Notes: a model not told the origin generated them from the letters alone. Numbered from the stretch's first letter, positions 26,359 through 36,762 are shown. The stretch: DNA of 64,000 bases from an uncultured Senegalimassilia sp. (GCF_934636665.1 NZ_CAKUAT010000007.1:1-64000), one strand, 5' to 3'. A program made the numbers and translations.

Positions 26359-27846
26359 ATGCCCTACATGAAACGCCGCGATTTCTTCAAGCTGGTCGGT
26401 GCCAGCGCCGCCTTCGCCGCCGTGCCCCTGCTGTCGTCGTGCAGCTCCACTGTGATCCCCTCGGCGGACGGGACTGGCGTGCTCGGCCAGCCCCAGGTGT
26501 CGTTCTCCACGTCGGTGGACGTGCTCATCCTGGGCAGCGGCATGGCGGGTCTTTCGGCTGCCATGGACCCCTCCGAGGCGGGGCTGACGGTCATGGTGGC
26601 CGAGAAACTCGATGTGCTGGGCGGCGAAAGCTACGAGTCCAACGCCGTCATGGAGGTGTGCGGCAGCCAGCTGCAGAAGGACGCGGGCATCACCGAGACC
26701 TGCGACGATGTGTGGCCCGAGCGCAAGGAACAGCTGAAGAACGCCGGCGTGACCGATCTTGATTTCGCGAAGCGCCTGTTCTACGCGGCGCCCGAGTGGG
26801 TCGACCGCATGAAAAGCTCGTACGGCGCGCAGTTCGCCGACCCCGCAAGCTATTCCGCCAACGAGGCGAACCGCCGCCGCGTGCTCCCGAAAAACGGCAT
26901 CGGCGACACGGAGAGCATCATGATGCCGCTGCGCGACAAGCTGGCGGCGAAGGGCGTGCAGTTCTCCACCGGCTACCGCGCCACCGGGTTCATCCTGGAC
27001 GAGGCGGGCAAGGTGTGCGGCGTGCGCTTCTCCACCAGCAAGAAGGACCAGTCCGGCGTGGTCGACGTGCATGCGCGCGCCGTGGTGGTTGCCACGGGCG
27101 GGTTTGCCAGCAACCAGTCGCTCGTGCGCGAGTATCTGTCGGCGTGGGAACGCATCGGCTGCTACACCGCCGCGTCCATGGGGGAGGGCCACAAGCTGTG
27201 CCAGGCGCTCGGTGCGCAGCTCAGCGACATGAGCGTGACCCCTTCGGTGATCAGCGATCTTCCGCAGGCGGCCGCGTGGGGCATGTTCGCGCCCACGCTC
27301 GTGGTGGACGCGCAGGGCAACCGCTTCGGCAACGAGGACTACATGCGCGACCTGTGCGCGGCGTGCTTCACCCAGGAACGCGGCTATTTCTGGACCATTT
27401 TCGATAGCGGCATCTCGGAGAGCGGGCAGGCGCGCAGCGCGGCGCAGGTGACGGCGAAGAACGCGTCGCGCCTGGTCGGGCCGTGCGACACGGTGGAGCA
27501 GCTGGCGTCGGGCATGGGCGTGTCCGAGGACGTGCTGGGCAAGACCGTCGACCGCTTCTCCAGCATGGTCGAGGCGGGCAAGGACTCCGATTTCGGGCGT
27601 AAGCAGTTTTTGGAGAACCTCAAGCCGCCGTATTACGCGCTCAAGCAGTTCCCCGTGCGCTTCCGCACCCGCGGCGGCGCGGTGGTGGACGGCGGCGGGC
27701 GCCTGCTCGACGCCAACGGCAAGGCCATCGCGGGCGTGTACTGCTGCGGCGCCGCCGCGCAGGGCGGCGGCGAGAGCCTGACCACCAACGGAGCCTTCGG
27801 CATCCTCGCCGGCAAAGCCGTGACCGAGGACCTGGGAGCGGCGTAA
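26359..27846 (+). CDS. Tat-exported FAD-dependent reductase lipoprotein (flavocytochrome c/fumarate reductase superfamily)
   Basis: A 495-residue flavoprotein. The N-terminus has a twin-arginine signal (KRRDFFKLVG) running into a lipobox-like LLSSC, so it is probably a Tat-exported lipoprotein. A Rossmann FAD site (VLILGSGMAGLSAAM), ATGGFASN, GNRFGNEDYMRD and the C-terminal GAAAQGGGESLTTNGAFGILAGK follow the superfamily order. The Glu-x-x-Arg proton path of fumarate reductases is not conserved: the matching region reads PQAAAWGMF. No heme motif is present. It probably reduces an unidentified small organic acceptor outside the membrane. The two-component genes that follow may control it. A start at 26368 is also possible. 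Confidence 0.8.
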   Translation: MPYMKRRDFFKLVGASAAFAAVPLLSSCSSTVIPSADGTGVLGQPQVSFSTSVDVLILGSGMAGLSAAMDPSEAGLTVMVAEKLDVLGGESYESNAVMEVCGSQLQKDAGITETCDDVWPERKEQLKNAGVTDLDFAKRLFYAAPEWVDRMKSSYGAQFADPASYSANEANRRRVLPKNGIGDTESIMMPLRDKLAAKGVQFSTGYRATGFILDEAGKVCGVRFSTSKKDQSGVVDVHARAVVVATGGFASNQSLVREYLSAWERIGCYTAASMGEGHKLCQALGAQLSDMSVTPSVISDLPQAAAWGMFAPTLVVDAQGNRFGNEDYMRDLCAACFTQERGYFWTIFDSGISESGQARSAAQVTAKNASRLVGPCDTVEQLASGMGVSEDVLGKTVDRFSSMVEAGKDSDFGRKQFLENLKPPYYALKQFPVRFRTRGGAVVDGGGRLLDANGKAIAGVYCCGAAAQGGGESLTTNGAFGILAGKAVTEDLGAA

Positions 27847-27904
27847 CCGCGTCCGCGTGATTACCCCGGGCGGCGTATGGCGCGCTCGGCGCGCTCGGGA
27901 TACC

Positions 27905-29176
27905 ATGGACGGCATGGATAACCTTCTTATGACATATCGCGACATGACGACGCGTGACTGGCTGGTAGATGCTGTGGTGGCGCTGGCAGCGTTCGCCGTA
28001 GGCTGCCTGCAGCTTATGCTCACCGCGTCGTCCATCATCATTCCCGACTTGGCGCTTCGCCAATATCTCGGCGTGGTCAACGTGGTGCCCGACCTGCAGG
28101 TGTTCGTGGGCCTGGGCATGACGGTGGTGCCGCTTGTGCTGCGCCGCCGCTTCCCGCTGCCCGTGTTCGCCGCGTGCCTGGTCATCTTCCTGGGCCTGCA
28201 GGTCAGGTTCTCGGGCTTCTCCATGACGGTGGTCGGGCCGCTGGTGGCGCTCTATACCGTTGCGGCGGAATGCGGTACCGTGCCCGGCGTCGCATGCGGC
28301 GCGGCGGCGGTGCTGTCGCTGCTGTTCGCCGGCGCGCCCATGCAGGCCGCCAGTATGGTGTTCTTCACACGCTTCCAGAACATCGCGCTCATGGTGGCGG
28401 CGGTGCTCGCCGGCTACGCCTACCGCACGCACGCCGCGTACGTGCACGAGGTGGAGCAGCGCGCCGTCGAGGCCGAGCGTACGCGCGAGGAGGAGGCCGC
28501 CCGCCGCGTGGAGGAGGAGCGCGTGCGCATCGCCCGCGAGGTGCACGACATCACGGCGCATTCGCTCTCGGCGGTGAGCATCCAGCTTGCCGCGGCCGAG
28601 CGGTTGGTGGAGCGCGACCCCCAGATGGCGAAGGAGGCCGTATCCACGGCCCGTGCCACGGCGAAGGCCGCGCTCGATGACATCCGTTCGATGATCGGCG
28701 TGCTGCGCCACGGTGATGACGCCGCCGAGACCATGCCCGCTGCGGGAACGAACCAGGTGGGCGAGCTGGAGTCTTATCTGCGTGGCGCAGGCCTGGATGT
28801 GACGCTCGACATGACGGCGTACGACCGCGCGCGCGTGCCCGCGCATATCGACATGGCGCTGTTCACCGTGGCGCGCGAGGCATGCACGAACGCGGTTCGG
28901 CATGCGCAGGCGCAGCGCGTGTCGCTGCGGTTCGCGGTGGAAGGCGGCGAGGCCATGCTCTCGGTGATCGACGATGGCGCCGGCTGCGGCGTTGCGGTGC
29001 AGCCGGCCGACATGGCCGCGCCGCAGCTGCCGCGGGCGGCAGACGGCGCGGGCCACGGCGTTGCGGGCATGGCCGAGCGCGTCCACGTGCTCGGCGGCTC
29101 GTTCTCTGCGGGCGATGGCGAAAACGGCGGGTTTTGCGTACGCGCAAGCATCCCGCTTCGCGGAACGGAGGCATAG
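27905..29176 (+). CDS. NarL-type sensor histidine kinase (HisKA_3)
   Basis: A 423-residue kinase. Five or six hydrophobic segments fill the first 175 residues, with almost no extracellular domain, so it may sense a signal within or at the membrane. A charged coiled-coil linker leads to the HisKA_3 box with H214 (REVHDITAHSLS), followed by a HATPase_c domain (EACTNAVRHA, DDGAGCG, GHGVAGMAERV). The ATG at 27905 is preferred to an upstream GTG at 27857. Its ribosome site is weak (GGGAT). The cognate regulator begins 3 bases downstream. The gene lies 58 bases after the flavin reductase. Confidence 0.88.
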   Translation: MDGMDNLLMTYRDMTTRDWLVDAVVALAAFAVGCLQLMLTASSIIIPDLALRQYLGVVNVVPDLQVFVGLGMTVVPLVLRRRFPLPVFAACLVIFLGLQVRFSGFSMTVVGPLVALYTVAAECGTVPGVACGAAAVLSLLFAGAPMQAASMVFFTRFQNIALMVAAVLAGYAYRTHAAYVHEVEQRAVEAERTREEEAARRVEEERVRIAREVHDITAHSLSAVSIQLAAAERLVERDPQMAKEAVSTARATAKAALDDIRSMIGVLRHGDDAAETMPAAGTNQVGELESYLRGAGLDVTLDMTAYDRARVPAHIDMALFTVAREACTNAVRHAQAQRVSLRFAVEGGEAMLSVIDDGAGCGVAVQPADMAAPQLPRAADGAGHGVAGMAERVHVLGGSFSAGDGENGGFCVRASIPLRGTEA

Positions 29177-29179
29177 CGA

Positions 29180-29896
29180 ATGGAGCAGACGCTCAACGGC
29201 GAGGGCGCGGCGGGAGCGCAGAGCCCCGTGCGCGTGCTGGTGGCCGACGACCAGGACCTGGTGCGCAGCGGCTTCCGCATGATCTTGTCGTCCTACGACG
29301 GCATCGAGGTGGTGGGCGAGGCGCGCGATGGCGAGCAGGCGGTGCAGCTCGCCGAGCGCCTGCGTCCCGACGTGGTGCTCATGGACATCCGCATGCCGCG
29401 CGTCAACGGCATCGACGCCACGCGCGCCATCCGCTCCAACGCCGCGCTCGCGGACGTGCAGGTGCTCATCCTCACCACGTTCGACCTGGACGAATACGTC
29501 TACGACGCGCTGTCGGCGGGCGCCGGCGGCTTCCTTCTCAAGGACGCCGAGCCCGACGAGATCGCGTCGGCGGTGCGCGTGGTGGCGGCAGGCGAGGCGC
29601 TTATCGAGCCGTCCATCACGCGCCGGCTCATCGAGACGTTCGTGGCGGCGCGTCCGGGCGTGCCCGCGGGCGCCGCGGCGCGCGGCATCGACCAGCTGAC
29701 CGACCGCGAGCGCGAGATCCTCACCCTGGTGGCGCGCGGACTGAACAACGACCAGATCGGCGAGCGCCTGTTCATCAGCCCCGCAACGGTCAAAACGCAC
29801 CTCGCGCGCATCATGGCCAAGCTCGACGCGCACGACCGCGCGCAGCTGGTGGTGCGCGCCTACGAGAGCGGTTTGGTGAAGCCCGGCGTGGCATGA
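29180..29896 (+). CDS. NarL/LuxR-family response regulator
   Basis: A 238-residue regulator. The receiver has D23/D24 and phosphoacceptor D69 (VVLMDIRMPR), with the conserved Lys in GGFLLKD. A C-terminal LuxR helix-turn-helix reads LTDREREILTLVARG and ATVKTHLARIMAKL. GGAACGGAGG lies before the ATG. It forms a pair with the preceding kinase. The nearest candidate target is the flavin reductase operon itself, which is inference from adjacency. Confidence 0.92.
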   Translation: MEQTLNGEGAAGAQSPVRVLVADDQDLVRSGFRMILSSYDGIEVVGEARDGEQAVQLAERLRPDVVLMDIRMPRVNGIDATRAIRSNAALADVQVLILTTFDLDEYVYDALSAGAGGFLLKDAEPDEIASAVRVVAAGEALIEPSITRRLIETFVAARPGVPAGAAARGIDQLTDREREILTLVARGLNNDQIGERLFISPATVKTHLARIMAKLDAHDRAQLVVRAYESGLVKPGVA

Positions 29897-30006
29897 ATAG
29901 CTGGCGAAAGGGGGAGTGCCGGCGGCTATCGGCCGCCGACGCTCCTTCTGTCTTATACGCTTGCACAAGAACTTTTCGGAGCGCGCTATAAATCACCGTA
30001 ATCCAC

Positions 30007-30034
30007 TTGCAATCGGACGGTCGGCTGCTATAGT
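30007..30034 (+). promoter_or_regulatory. Promoter of groES-groEL
   Basis: TTGCAA (30007-30012), a 16-base spacer and TATAGT (30029-30034). The expected start site falls just upstream of or in the CIRCE element. Confidence 0.65.
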
Positions 30035-30045
30035 AGGCAATGTGT

Positions 30046-30077
30046 TTAGCACTCGTTACCAAAGAGTGCTAGCACTC
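30046..30077 (+). promoter_or_regulatory. CIRCE operator with an extra half-site
   Basis: TTAGCACTC, a 9-base spacer and GAGTGCTAG (30046-30072) match the CIRCE operator bound by the heat-shock repressor HrcA. The right half runs on as GAGTGCTAGCACTC, which is itself a perfect 14-base palindrome (30064-30077), giving three half-sites. hrcA is not in the window. Confidence 0.93.
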
Positions 30078-30151
30078 AGAAAGACAGAGTGGTTAAATAA
30101 CGGGTATGCGAAACCAATCTCGCGTAATCGATGCGAAAGGAAGGCAGCGTT

Positions 30152-30439
30152 ATGAATCTGAAACCCCTGGGCGACCGCGTTATCGTGAAGGCCGACGAAG
30201 CTGAGGAGACCACGGCTTCCGGTCTGTTCATCGCATCCGAGGCCAAGGAAAAGCCTCAGAGCGGCGTCGTTCTGGCAGTCGGCGCTGGCAAGCCCGATAA
30301 GGACGGCAACCTGGTTCCCGTTCCCGTGAAGGTCGGCGACAAGGTCGTCTACGGCAAGTTCGGCGGCCAGGAGATCAAGGTCGACGGCGAGGACCTGCTC
30401 ATCCTGCGTGCCGACGATCTGTACGGCGTCTTCGAATAA
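30152..30439 (+). CDS. groES: Co-chaperonin GroES
   Basis: A 95-residue protein with the family N-terminus MNLKPLGDRVIVK, the mobile loop (EETTASGLFIAS), and the C-terminal LLILRADDLYGV. It caps the GroEL ring during ATP-driven folding. The start follows GAAAGGAAGG. An intercistronic hairpin (GGCCCGCGC at 30472-30480 with GCGCGGGCC at 30499-30507) lies before groEL. It has no T-tract and may set relative expression. Confidence 0.96.
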   Translation: MNLKPLGDRVIVKADEAEETTASGLFIASEAKEKPQSGVVLAVGAGKPDKDGNLVPVPVKVGDKVVYGKFGGQEIKVDGEDLLILRADDLYGVFE

Positions 30440-30529
30440 GTTTCGATCGTTTCACCTCGTAAGTAAGCATGGGCCCGCGCCCGGTATCTTGGAACCGCGC
30501 GCGGGCCGCATTCGAAAGGAAGCTTTAGA

Positions 30530-32164
<1,635 letters not shown>

Positions 32165-32189
32165 GCAACAGGTTCATAAACCTTGCAGC

Positions 32190-32219
32190 AAAAGGGCCCG
32201 CTTCGGCGGGCCCTTTTTA
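32190..32219 (+). terminator. Intrinsic terminator after groEL
   Basis: AAAAGGGCCCGC pairs with GCGGGCCCTTTTT around a TTCG loop. Confidence 0.93.
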
Positions 32220-32440
32220 CGTCTTGAGGGGGAAGGCGTGGCGGCTGTCACAGCCTGCTTATGCGTGCCTGCGGTGTTAGGCGCGATCGCGGCGAAGAGC
32301 GTCCCGGGCGCAGCCGCCGCGGCTTTTGCCCGGCATATCGCGATACGACCGGCGAAACGCTCGCATCGGAAGCTCGGACCGCCTACTTAGGTTCCCCGGC
32401 TGGGCGCCCTCGTCGCCACTATTCGATTGCCGGAATGCAG

Positions 32441-32476
32441 CAAAAAACGCCCTCCTGCGGTTGCAGGAGGGCGTTT
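32441..32476 (-). terminator. Terminator of the pilus operon
   Basis: ACGCCCTCCTGC (32447-32458) pairs with GCAGGAGGGCGT (32463-32474). On the minus strand it is followed by TTTTTT. Between the two terminators (32220-32440) I see no gene or signal. Confidence 0.9.
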
Positions 32477-32514
32477 GCGGCTTCGTGTGCGGTTAGCAGG
32501 AGGTCGGATGGCCT

Positions 32515-33588
32515 TTACAGCCCTTCGGCCTGGAAACGGCGCAGGAGGGCTTCCTGATGGTGCGAGTACTGCAGCGCGACGTCCTTCGCCACTTTGCCAT
32601 CGCGCACGGCGTTGAACAGCGACTGGTCCATGGTCTGCATGCCGGAGGCGCCGTTGGAGGCGATCACGGAGTCGATCTGGTAGGTCTTCTCCTCGCGGAT
32701 GAGGTTGCGGATGGCGGTGTTCATGTGCATGACCTCGAACACGGGGATGGTGGTGCCGTCGAGCGCGGGGATGAGCATCTGGCTGACCGTGGCCTGCAGC
32801 ACGAGCGACAGCTGGGTGCGGATCTGGCGCTGCTGGCTGGCGGGGAAGGCGTCGATCATGCGCTCGATGGTGTCGGCGGCGCTGGTGGTGTGCAGCGTGG
32901 AGAGCACCAGCTGCGTCATCTCGGCGGCGTTGATGGCGGTGCCGATGGTCTCGGCGTCGCGCATTTCACCCAGCAGGATGACGTCGGGGCTTTCGCGCAT
33001 GGCCGAGCGCAGCGCCTCGGAGTAGTTGGCGATGTCGGTGGGGATCTCGCGCTGCGTGATGATGCAGGAGCCGTGCTTATGCACGAACTCGATGGGGTCC
33101 TCCATGGTCAGGATATGGCCCGTGCGCTTGTGGTTCATGCGGTCGAGCATGCATGCCAGCGTGGTGGACTTGCCGCAGCCGGTGGGGCCCGTCACCAGCA
33201 CCAGGCCCCTGTTCAGGTCGGCCAGGCGCATGACGGACTCGGGGATGTTCATCTCGTCGGGGTCGGGCAGCCCGAAGGGGATGACGCGGATGACGGCGCC
33301 ATAGGAGCCGCGCTGGCGGAAGATGTTGGCGCGGAAACGGCCGACGCTCGGGACGGCGAAGCTGAAGTCATCGTCGTGGTTGACGCTGTCGGTGAACAGG
33401 CTCAGGTCGCGCCCGGCCAGCTCGTAGACCGTCTCGATGTATTCCTGCGTGTCGGCCGGGGTGAGCGGGGGCGTGTCCGTGCGCACATGCGATCCGCCTG
33501 CCTGGTACGCCAGAGGCAGGCCGGCGATGATGAACACGTCCGAAGCGTGCACCTCTATCATCTTCTCGAGTAGGCTTTTCAGTTGCAT
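32515..33588 (-). CDS. pilT: PilT-like type IV pilus ATPase
   Basis: A 357-residue GspE/PilT secretion ATPase. Walker A is GPTGCGKS (134-141). It also has the Asp box (LTMEDPIE), the PilT-type Walker B region VILLGEMRD, and the His box (LVLSTLHTTSAADTIERM). The ESPDVILLGEMRDAETI order and MIxAFPxxQQxQIRxQL are typical PilT features. PilT normally powers pilus retraction. It is the last gene of a minus-strand operon that lacks an obvious extension ATPase. AGGAGG precedes the ATG. Confidence 0.92.
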   Translation of the reverse strand: MQLKSLLEKMIEVHASDVFIIAGLPLAYQAGGSHVRTDTPPLTPADTQEYIETVYELAGRDLSLFTDSVNHDDDFSFAVPSVGRFRANIFRQRGSYGAVIRVIPFGLPDPDEMNIPESVMRLADLNRGLVLVTGPTGCGKSTTLACMLDRMNHKRTGHILTMEDPIEFVHKHGSCIITQREIPTDIANYSEALRSAMRESPDVILLGEMRDAETIGTAINAAEMTQLVLSTLHTTSAADTIERMIDAFPASQQRQIRTQLSLVLQATVSQMLIPALDGTTIPVFEVMHMNTAIRNLIREEKTYQIDSVIASNGASGMQTMDQSLFNAVRDGKVAKDVALQYSHHQEALLRRFQAEGL

Positions 33589-33619
33589 GGCGATCCTCCT
33601 ATGCTATTGCTTCTCGTCG

Positions 33620-34102
33620 TTAGTTAGTGGAAAGAAGAGCTTGCTCGGGAAGCTCTTGCGCGGTAGTCATCTTCCAGGCGTCCACGGTATAGCCGTTCGC
33701 GGTGATGGTTGCCGTGGCGGCAAGCTCCTTGCCGTCTTGCGCGACGACCGTGAACGTGACCTGTGTGCCCGCCACGTCGATGAAGGACCGCAGGTCGTGG
33801 GCGCCGCTTGCCTCGGCGGCGTTCTCCAGCAGCTTGTCGGAGCGGTGCTGGACCAGCGCGGCGGCCGCTGCGGGCGAGCCGCTTTCGGTGATTTGCTCGT
33901 CTATCTGGGCGAGCAGCGCCTGGCCGAAGGCGTCGAGCTCGTAGGTTTGCGACAGCGCGTCGGCTTGCCGCTGGGCCATGGCCTCGGTTGCGTGCGTGGT
34001 GGTGACGCACAGCATGGCCAGCACCGCCAGCAGCAGCACGGACACCAGCGTCAGCAGCGTGATGGGGCCGATGCGCACGCCTTCCCCGGTTCGCCTTGCC
34101 AT
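33620..34102 (-). CDS. Pilus-operon protein, minor pseudopilin-like
   Basis: A 160-residue protein with one N-terminal hydrophobic segment beginning after a Gly (GPITLLTLVSVLLLAVLAML) and a polar remainder with helical and then beta character. The G-P-x-x-L start with no Glu at position 5 is reminiscent of GspK/PilX-type tip pseudopilins, but similarity is only structural. It begins 1 base after the stop of the preceding gene and lies directly upstream of pilT. I do not recognise a specific family. Confidence 0.65.
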   Translation of the reverse strand: MARRTGEGVRIGPITLLTLVSVLLLAVLAMLCVTTTHATEAMAQRQADALSQTYELDAFGQALLAQIDEQITESGSPAAAAALVQHRSDKLLENAAEASGAHDLRSFIDVAGTQVTFTVVAQDGKELAATATITANGYTVDAWKMTTAQELPEQALLSTN

Positions 34103-34103
34103 G

Positions 34104-34532
34104 CTATCTCACCCCGCTTTCGTATCGCGACGCGTCGAGCGCGTACACTTCGCCGGAATCGTCGCTCACGGTGATGTGCGCCGTGTACAGCGTGCCCCGG
34201 CCCTGCGCGTTAGAGTCGACGTCGCAGCTGACCGTCAGGCCGTCGGAGCCGTCGACGATGGATACGATCCCGGTGGCCACGCCCTGGCCGACCGTCTTGT
34301 CGGCGGCGACGGCCGCAGGGTCGGAGGAGAACTCCTCGGCGGCGTTCTGGGCCAGCAGCGTAGCCCTTGTCAGCTCCTCGGCCTGATGCGCTGCGACCGC
34401 CGAGTGCGCGAACAGCTGCGTGAACACGGCCATGGACGCGATCAGCACCGCCATAAGCACCAGCGCCTCGATGAGGAACGCCGTGTTGACCTTGGTCTTC
34501 GAGACGTCTTCGATCTGCTCGTTCTTCGTCAT
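34104..34532 (-). CDS. Prepilin-like protein
   Basis: A 142-residue protein. The start at 34532 is chosen because GGGAGGTG lies 6 bases upstream. A positively charged leader is followed by NTAFLIEALVLMAVLIAS, which has the type IV prepilin pattern with Glu at +5 if cleavage falls after the Thr. There is no Gly at -1, so cleavage by a standard prepilin peptidase is uncertain. The C-terminal part is beta-rich. It is part of the pilus operon. It is probably a minor rather than a major pilin given its position. Confidence 0.7.
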   Translation of the reverse strand: MTKNEQIEDVSKTKVNTAFLIEALVLMAVLIASMAVFTQLFAHSAVAAHQAEELTRATLLAQNAAEEFSSDPAAVAADKTVGQGVATGIVSIVDGSDGLTVSCDVDSNAQGRGTLYTAHITVSDDSGEVYALDASRYESGVR

Positions 34533-34533
34533 C

Positions 34534-35073
34534 CTAGGCACCTCCCTGCATGTAGCGAAGGGCCACCTCGGCGGTTCCCTGATCGGTGGTCACGGCAAGA
34601 AGGCCGTTGGAATACGAGAAATCGAAGGTGTCGGAAGTTGTCACCTCGGTGGCCTTCTCGGGCGTGTACCCGCTGCCTGCCAGGCTGTACTCCTGCACGA
34701 CCTTGCCTTCGTACAGGTAGAAGCGCGTCTCGTACGTGCCGGAATCCAGCGGCTCCACCACCACGAGAGACTTGCCCTCCGGCCCCTGGCCTTGGGCGAT
34801 GGCGCCCTTGGAATCGTTGGCGCGCACGACGTTGCAGATGAGCCCCGCCCCTTCGCGCTGTGCGCTGCTAGCCTGCTGATCTGCGGAAATGGCTTTGTAT
34901 ACGGTCACGCCCGAGATCATGGCCAAGAGCAGCGCCGCAAAGAACACCGCTAGCAGCAGCGTGGGGAAGGCGCGCCTTGCGGCGGCCCCTTTTTCGTTGG
35001 ACGGCGCATCTTGCGTCACGGAAGCGATGGCGTGGATGCGCTGCTTGTGGGTTTCGTTCGCCTGCGGGTTCAT
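34534..35073 (-). CDS. Pilus-operon protein with single N-terminal membrane segment
   Basis: A 179-residue protein. Its start (35073) overlaps the stop of the previous gene as ATGA, which fixes the start. A 45-residue polar N-terminus leads to a hydrophobic helix (FPTLLLAVFFAALLLAMISG) and a beta-rich domain. I do not recognise the family. The context indicates a minor pilin or assembly component. Confidence 0.65.
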   Translation of the reverse strand: MNPQANETHKQRIHAIASVTQDAPSNEKGAAARRAFPTLLLAVFFAALLLAMISGVTVYKAISADQQASSAQREGAGLICNVVRANDSKGAIAQGQGPEGKSLVVVEPLDSGTYETRFYLYEGKVVQEYSLAGSGYTPEKATEVTTSDTFDFSYSNGLLAVTTDQGTAEVALRYMQGGA

Positions 35074-35396
35074 CGGGGCGTCACCACCACGCTGGGCATG
35101 ATGTTGTCGGCGAAGCACTCGTAGGTGATCACGTAGTCATCATGGTTGATGGTCAGGCCGTAGCTTTCCTCAAGGTGCTCGAGCGAGCTCGGGTAGCTGC
35201 CCTCGATGGCGCAGCACTGCTTGGCTGCGGCCAGGACGGAATCGCGCAGGGCCACGGCGCCTTGTGTCTTGGCGTTCTCCTGCACGACGCCGTATACGGC
35301 GAAGGCGGCGACGACGAGCGCCGCTACCAGGCATGCGGTGACGGCGATGCGCTTGCGCCGCCGCTTGATATCGTTGTCGGTGAGTTCGTGGAACAT
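35070..35396 (-). CDS. Small pilus-operon membrane protein
   Basis: A 108-residue protein with an Arg/Lys-rich start (IKRRRKR), a hydrophobic helix (IAVTACLVAALVVAAFAVYG), and a pilin-like small domain containing CCAIEGSYPSSLEHLEESYG. The pattern of a helix, then a Cys pair and a Tyr-Pro-x-x-L-x-x-L region, resembles pseudopilins that end in a small C-terminal globule. The start at 35396 has AGGTG upstream. Translation is coupled to the next gene. Confidence 0.65.
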   Translation of the reverse strand: MFHELTDNDIKRRRKRIAVTACLVAALVVAAFAVYGVVQENAKTQGAVALRDSVLAAAKQCCAIEGSYPSSLEHLEESYGLTINHDDYVITYECFADNIMPSVVVTPR

Positions 35397-35416
35397 GGCT
35401 GTCACCTGCGGTTTCG

Positions 35417-36469
35417 CTACGCGATCGATCCCATGATGCCGATGAGCGGCAGCATGACGGCGATCAGGGTTGCGCCGACGGCGATGGTCAAAAACGCCGC
35501 CAGCGTGGGCTCGACTCGGTCGACCGCGGCGTCGATCTGCACGTTGGCGTCGTCGAAGAACACCTGCGCAAGATGGCCGAGCACCTCGTCGACGGAGCCA
35601 GCACGCGTGCCCATGAGCAGCATGCGGCCGTACACGGGCTCGACGATCTCGTGCTCGTTGATTGCCTGGGCAAGGCTGCGCGGGTTATCAAGGTCGATCA
35701 TGGAATCGTAGGCGGCCTGCAGCTTTGCCTTAAGCTGCGCATTGTCGATGGTGGCCATGGCCTTGCGCATGGCGTCCTCTTCCTGCACGCCCGATGCCAC
35801 CAGGGACGAAAGCGCGCTGACGAAGCGGGAGAGCGCCAGCTGGTACATGGCCCGGCGGGTGCCCGGGTAGCGCTCGAGCATCTTCAGCACGCGGTCGCGC
35901 CCGCCCTCGCTGCGTGCGCAGATGGCGATGTACAGGGCGGCTATGGTGGCGACCAGCACGATGGCCAGGGCGACCCAGCCGATGGCAACGGACACGCCCA
36001 CGGTGTTGAAGGATCCCGAGGTCATGGAGCCGGACAGGTTCTCGTAGGCGCTGGAGAAGATGGGGAGGATGACCGCTACGGTGAACACCAGGATGACGCT
36101 CATGATGCACAGCAGCGCCGCCGGGTAGCCGACCGAGTTGCGCAGCTTGGCGAACGCGCGGCCTTCGCTATCGTAGTAGCGCCCGAGGCTTCGCAGCACG
36201 CGCTCGGTACGGCCCGATGCCTCGCCGACGCGCACCGTTTCCGTTGCGTAGGCGGGGAAGGCGCCGGTGGCCTCCATGGCGTCGGCAAGGTTGGATCCTT
36301 CGACGACTTTGGAGTAGACCGCGTCGCAGACGCGCTTGAACTCGGATTGCTCGCGGTTCTCCGCAAGCATGTGGACGGCTTCGTCCGTTTGGACGCCGGC
36401 AGCCAGCATGGTCGCCACGCTGCTGCAGAACGCGCTGATGGCGCCGCTCTCCAGAAGCTTTCCTGTCAT
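35417..36469 (-). CDS. pilC: PilC/GspF-like inner membrane platform protein
   Basis: A 350-residue protein with two T2SSF domains. The first opens with FCSSVATMLAAGVQTDEAVHML and the second with ALSRFVSALSSLVASGVQEEDA. Membrane helices lie after each (ALLCIMSVILVFTVAVILPIF, and a terminal hydrophobic stretch). PilC/GspF recruits the secretion ATPase and organises the pilus base. It is the first gene of the operon, with AGGAGG before the ATG. The 293-base gap upstream (36470-36762) contains TACTATATG, a possible minus-strand -10 near 36520, and nothing else supported. Confidence 0.9.
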   Translation of the reverse strand: MTGKLLESGAISAFCSSVATMLAAGVQTDEAVHMLAENREQSEFKRVCDAVYSKVVEGSNLADAMEATGAFPAYATETVRVGEASGRTERVLRSLGRYYDSEGRAFAKLRNSVGYPAALLCIMSVILVFTVAVILPIFSSAYENLSGSMTSGSFNTVGVSVAIGWVALAIVLVATIAALYIAICARSEGGRDRVLKMLERYPGTRRAMYQLALSRFVSALSSLVASGVQEEDAMRKAMATIDNAQLKAKLQAAYDSMIDLDNPRSLAQAINEHEIVEPVYGRMLLMGTRAGSVDEVLGHLAQVFFDDANVQIDAAVDRVEPTLAAFLTIAVGATLIAVMLPLIGIMGSIA

Positions 36470-36762
36470 CGGTACCTCCTGGGTTATCGGTTAAAACGTT
36501 CGTTATTGTCTCACATATAGTAGGCGATGACGTGCGTTTTCGCCTGTTTTTGAGAAGAAGCTGATACCCCGGGGCCACTATGTAGCGGGCGAAGGGATTT
36601 CAGTAGCGAGCGCTTCGGCCCGCGCGGGGTGGGATGCCGGTGGGATAGGGGCTTGCAACACCATGCGCCACCTGGGGGAACGGGGGTTGGCTTCGGGCGG
36701 CGCTTTCGGCAGCGATTCGGTGGGCTCCGTCCCTGCCGCATGGCTGCGGGGATGTTGCGCGG

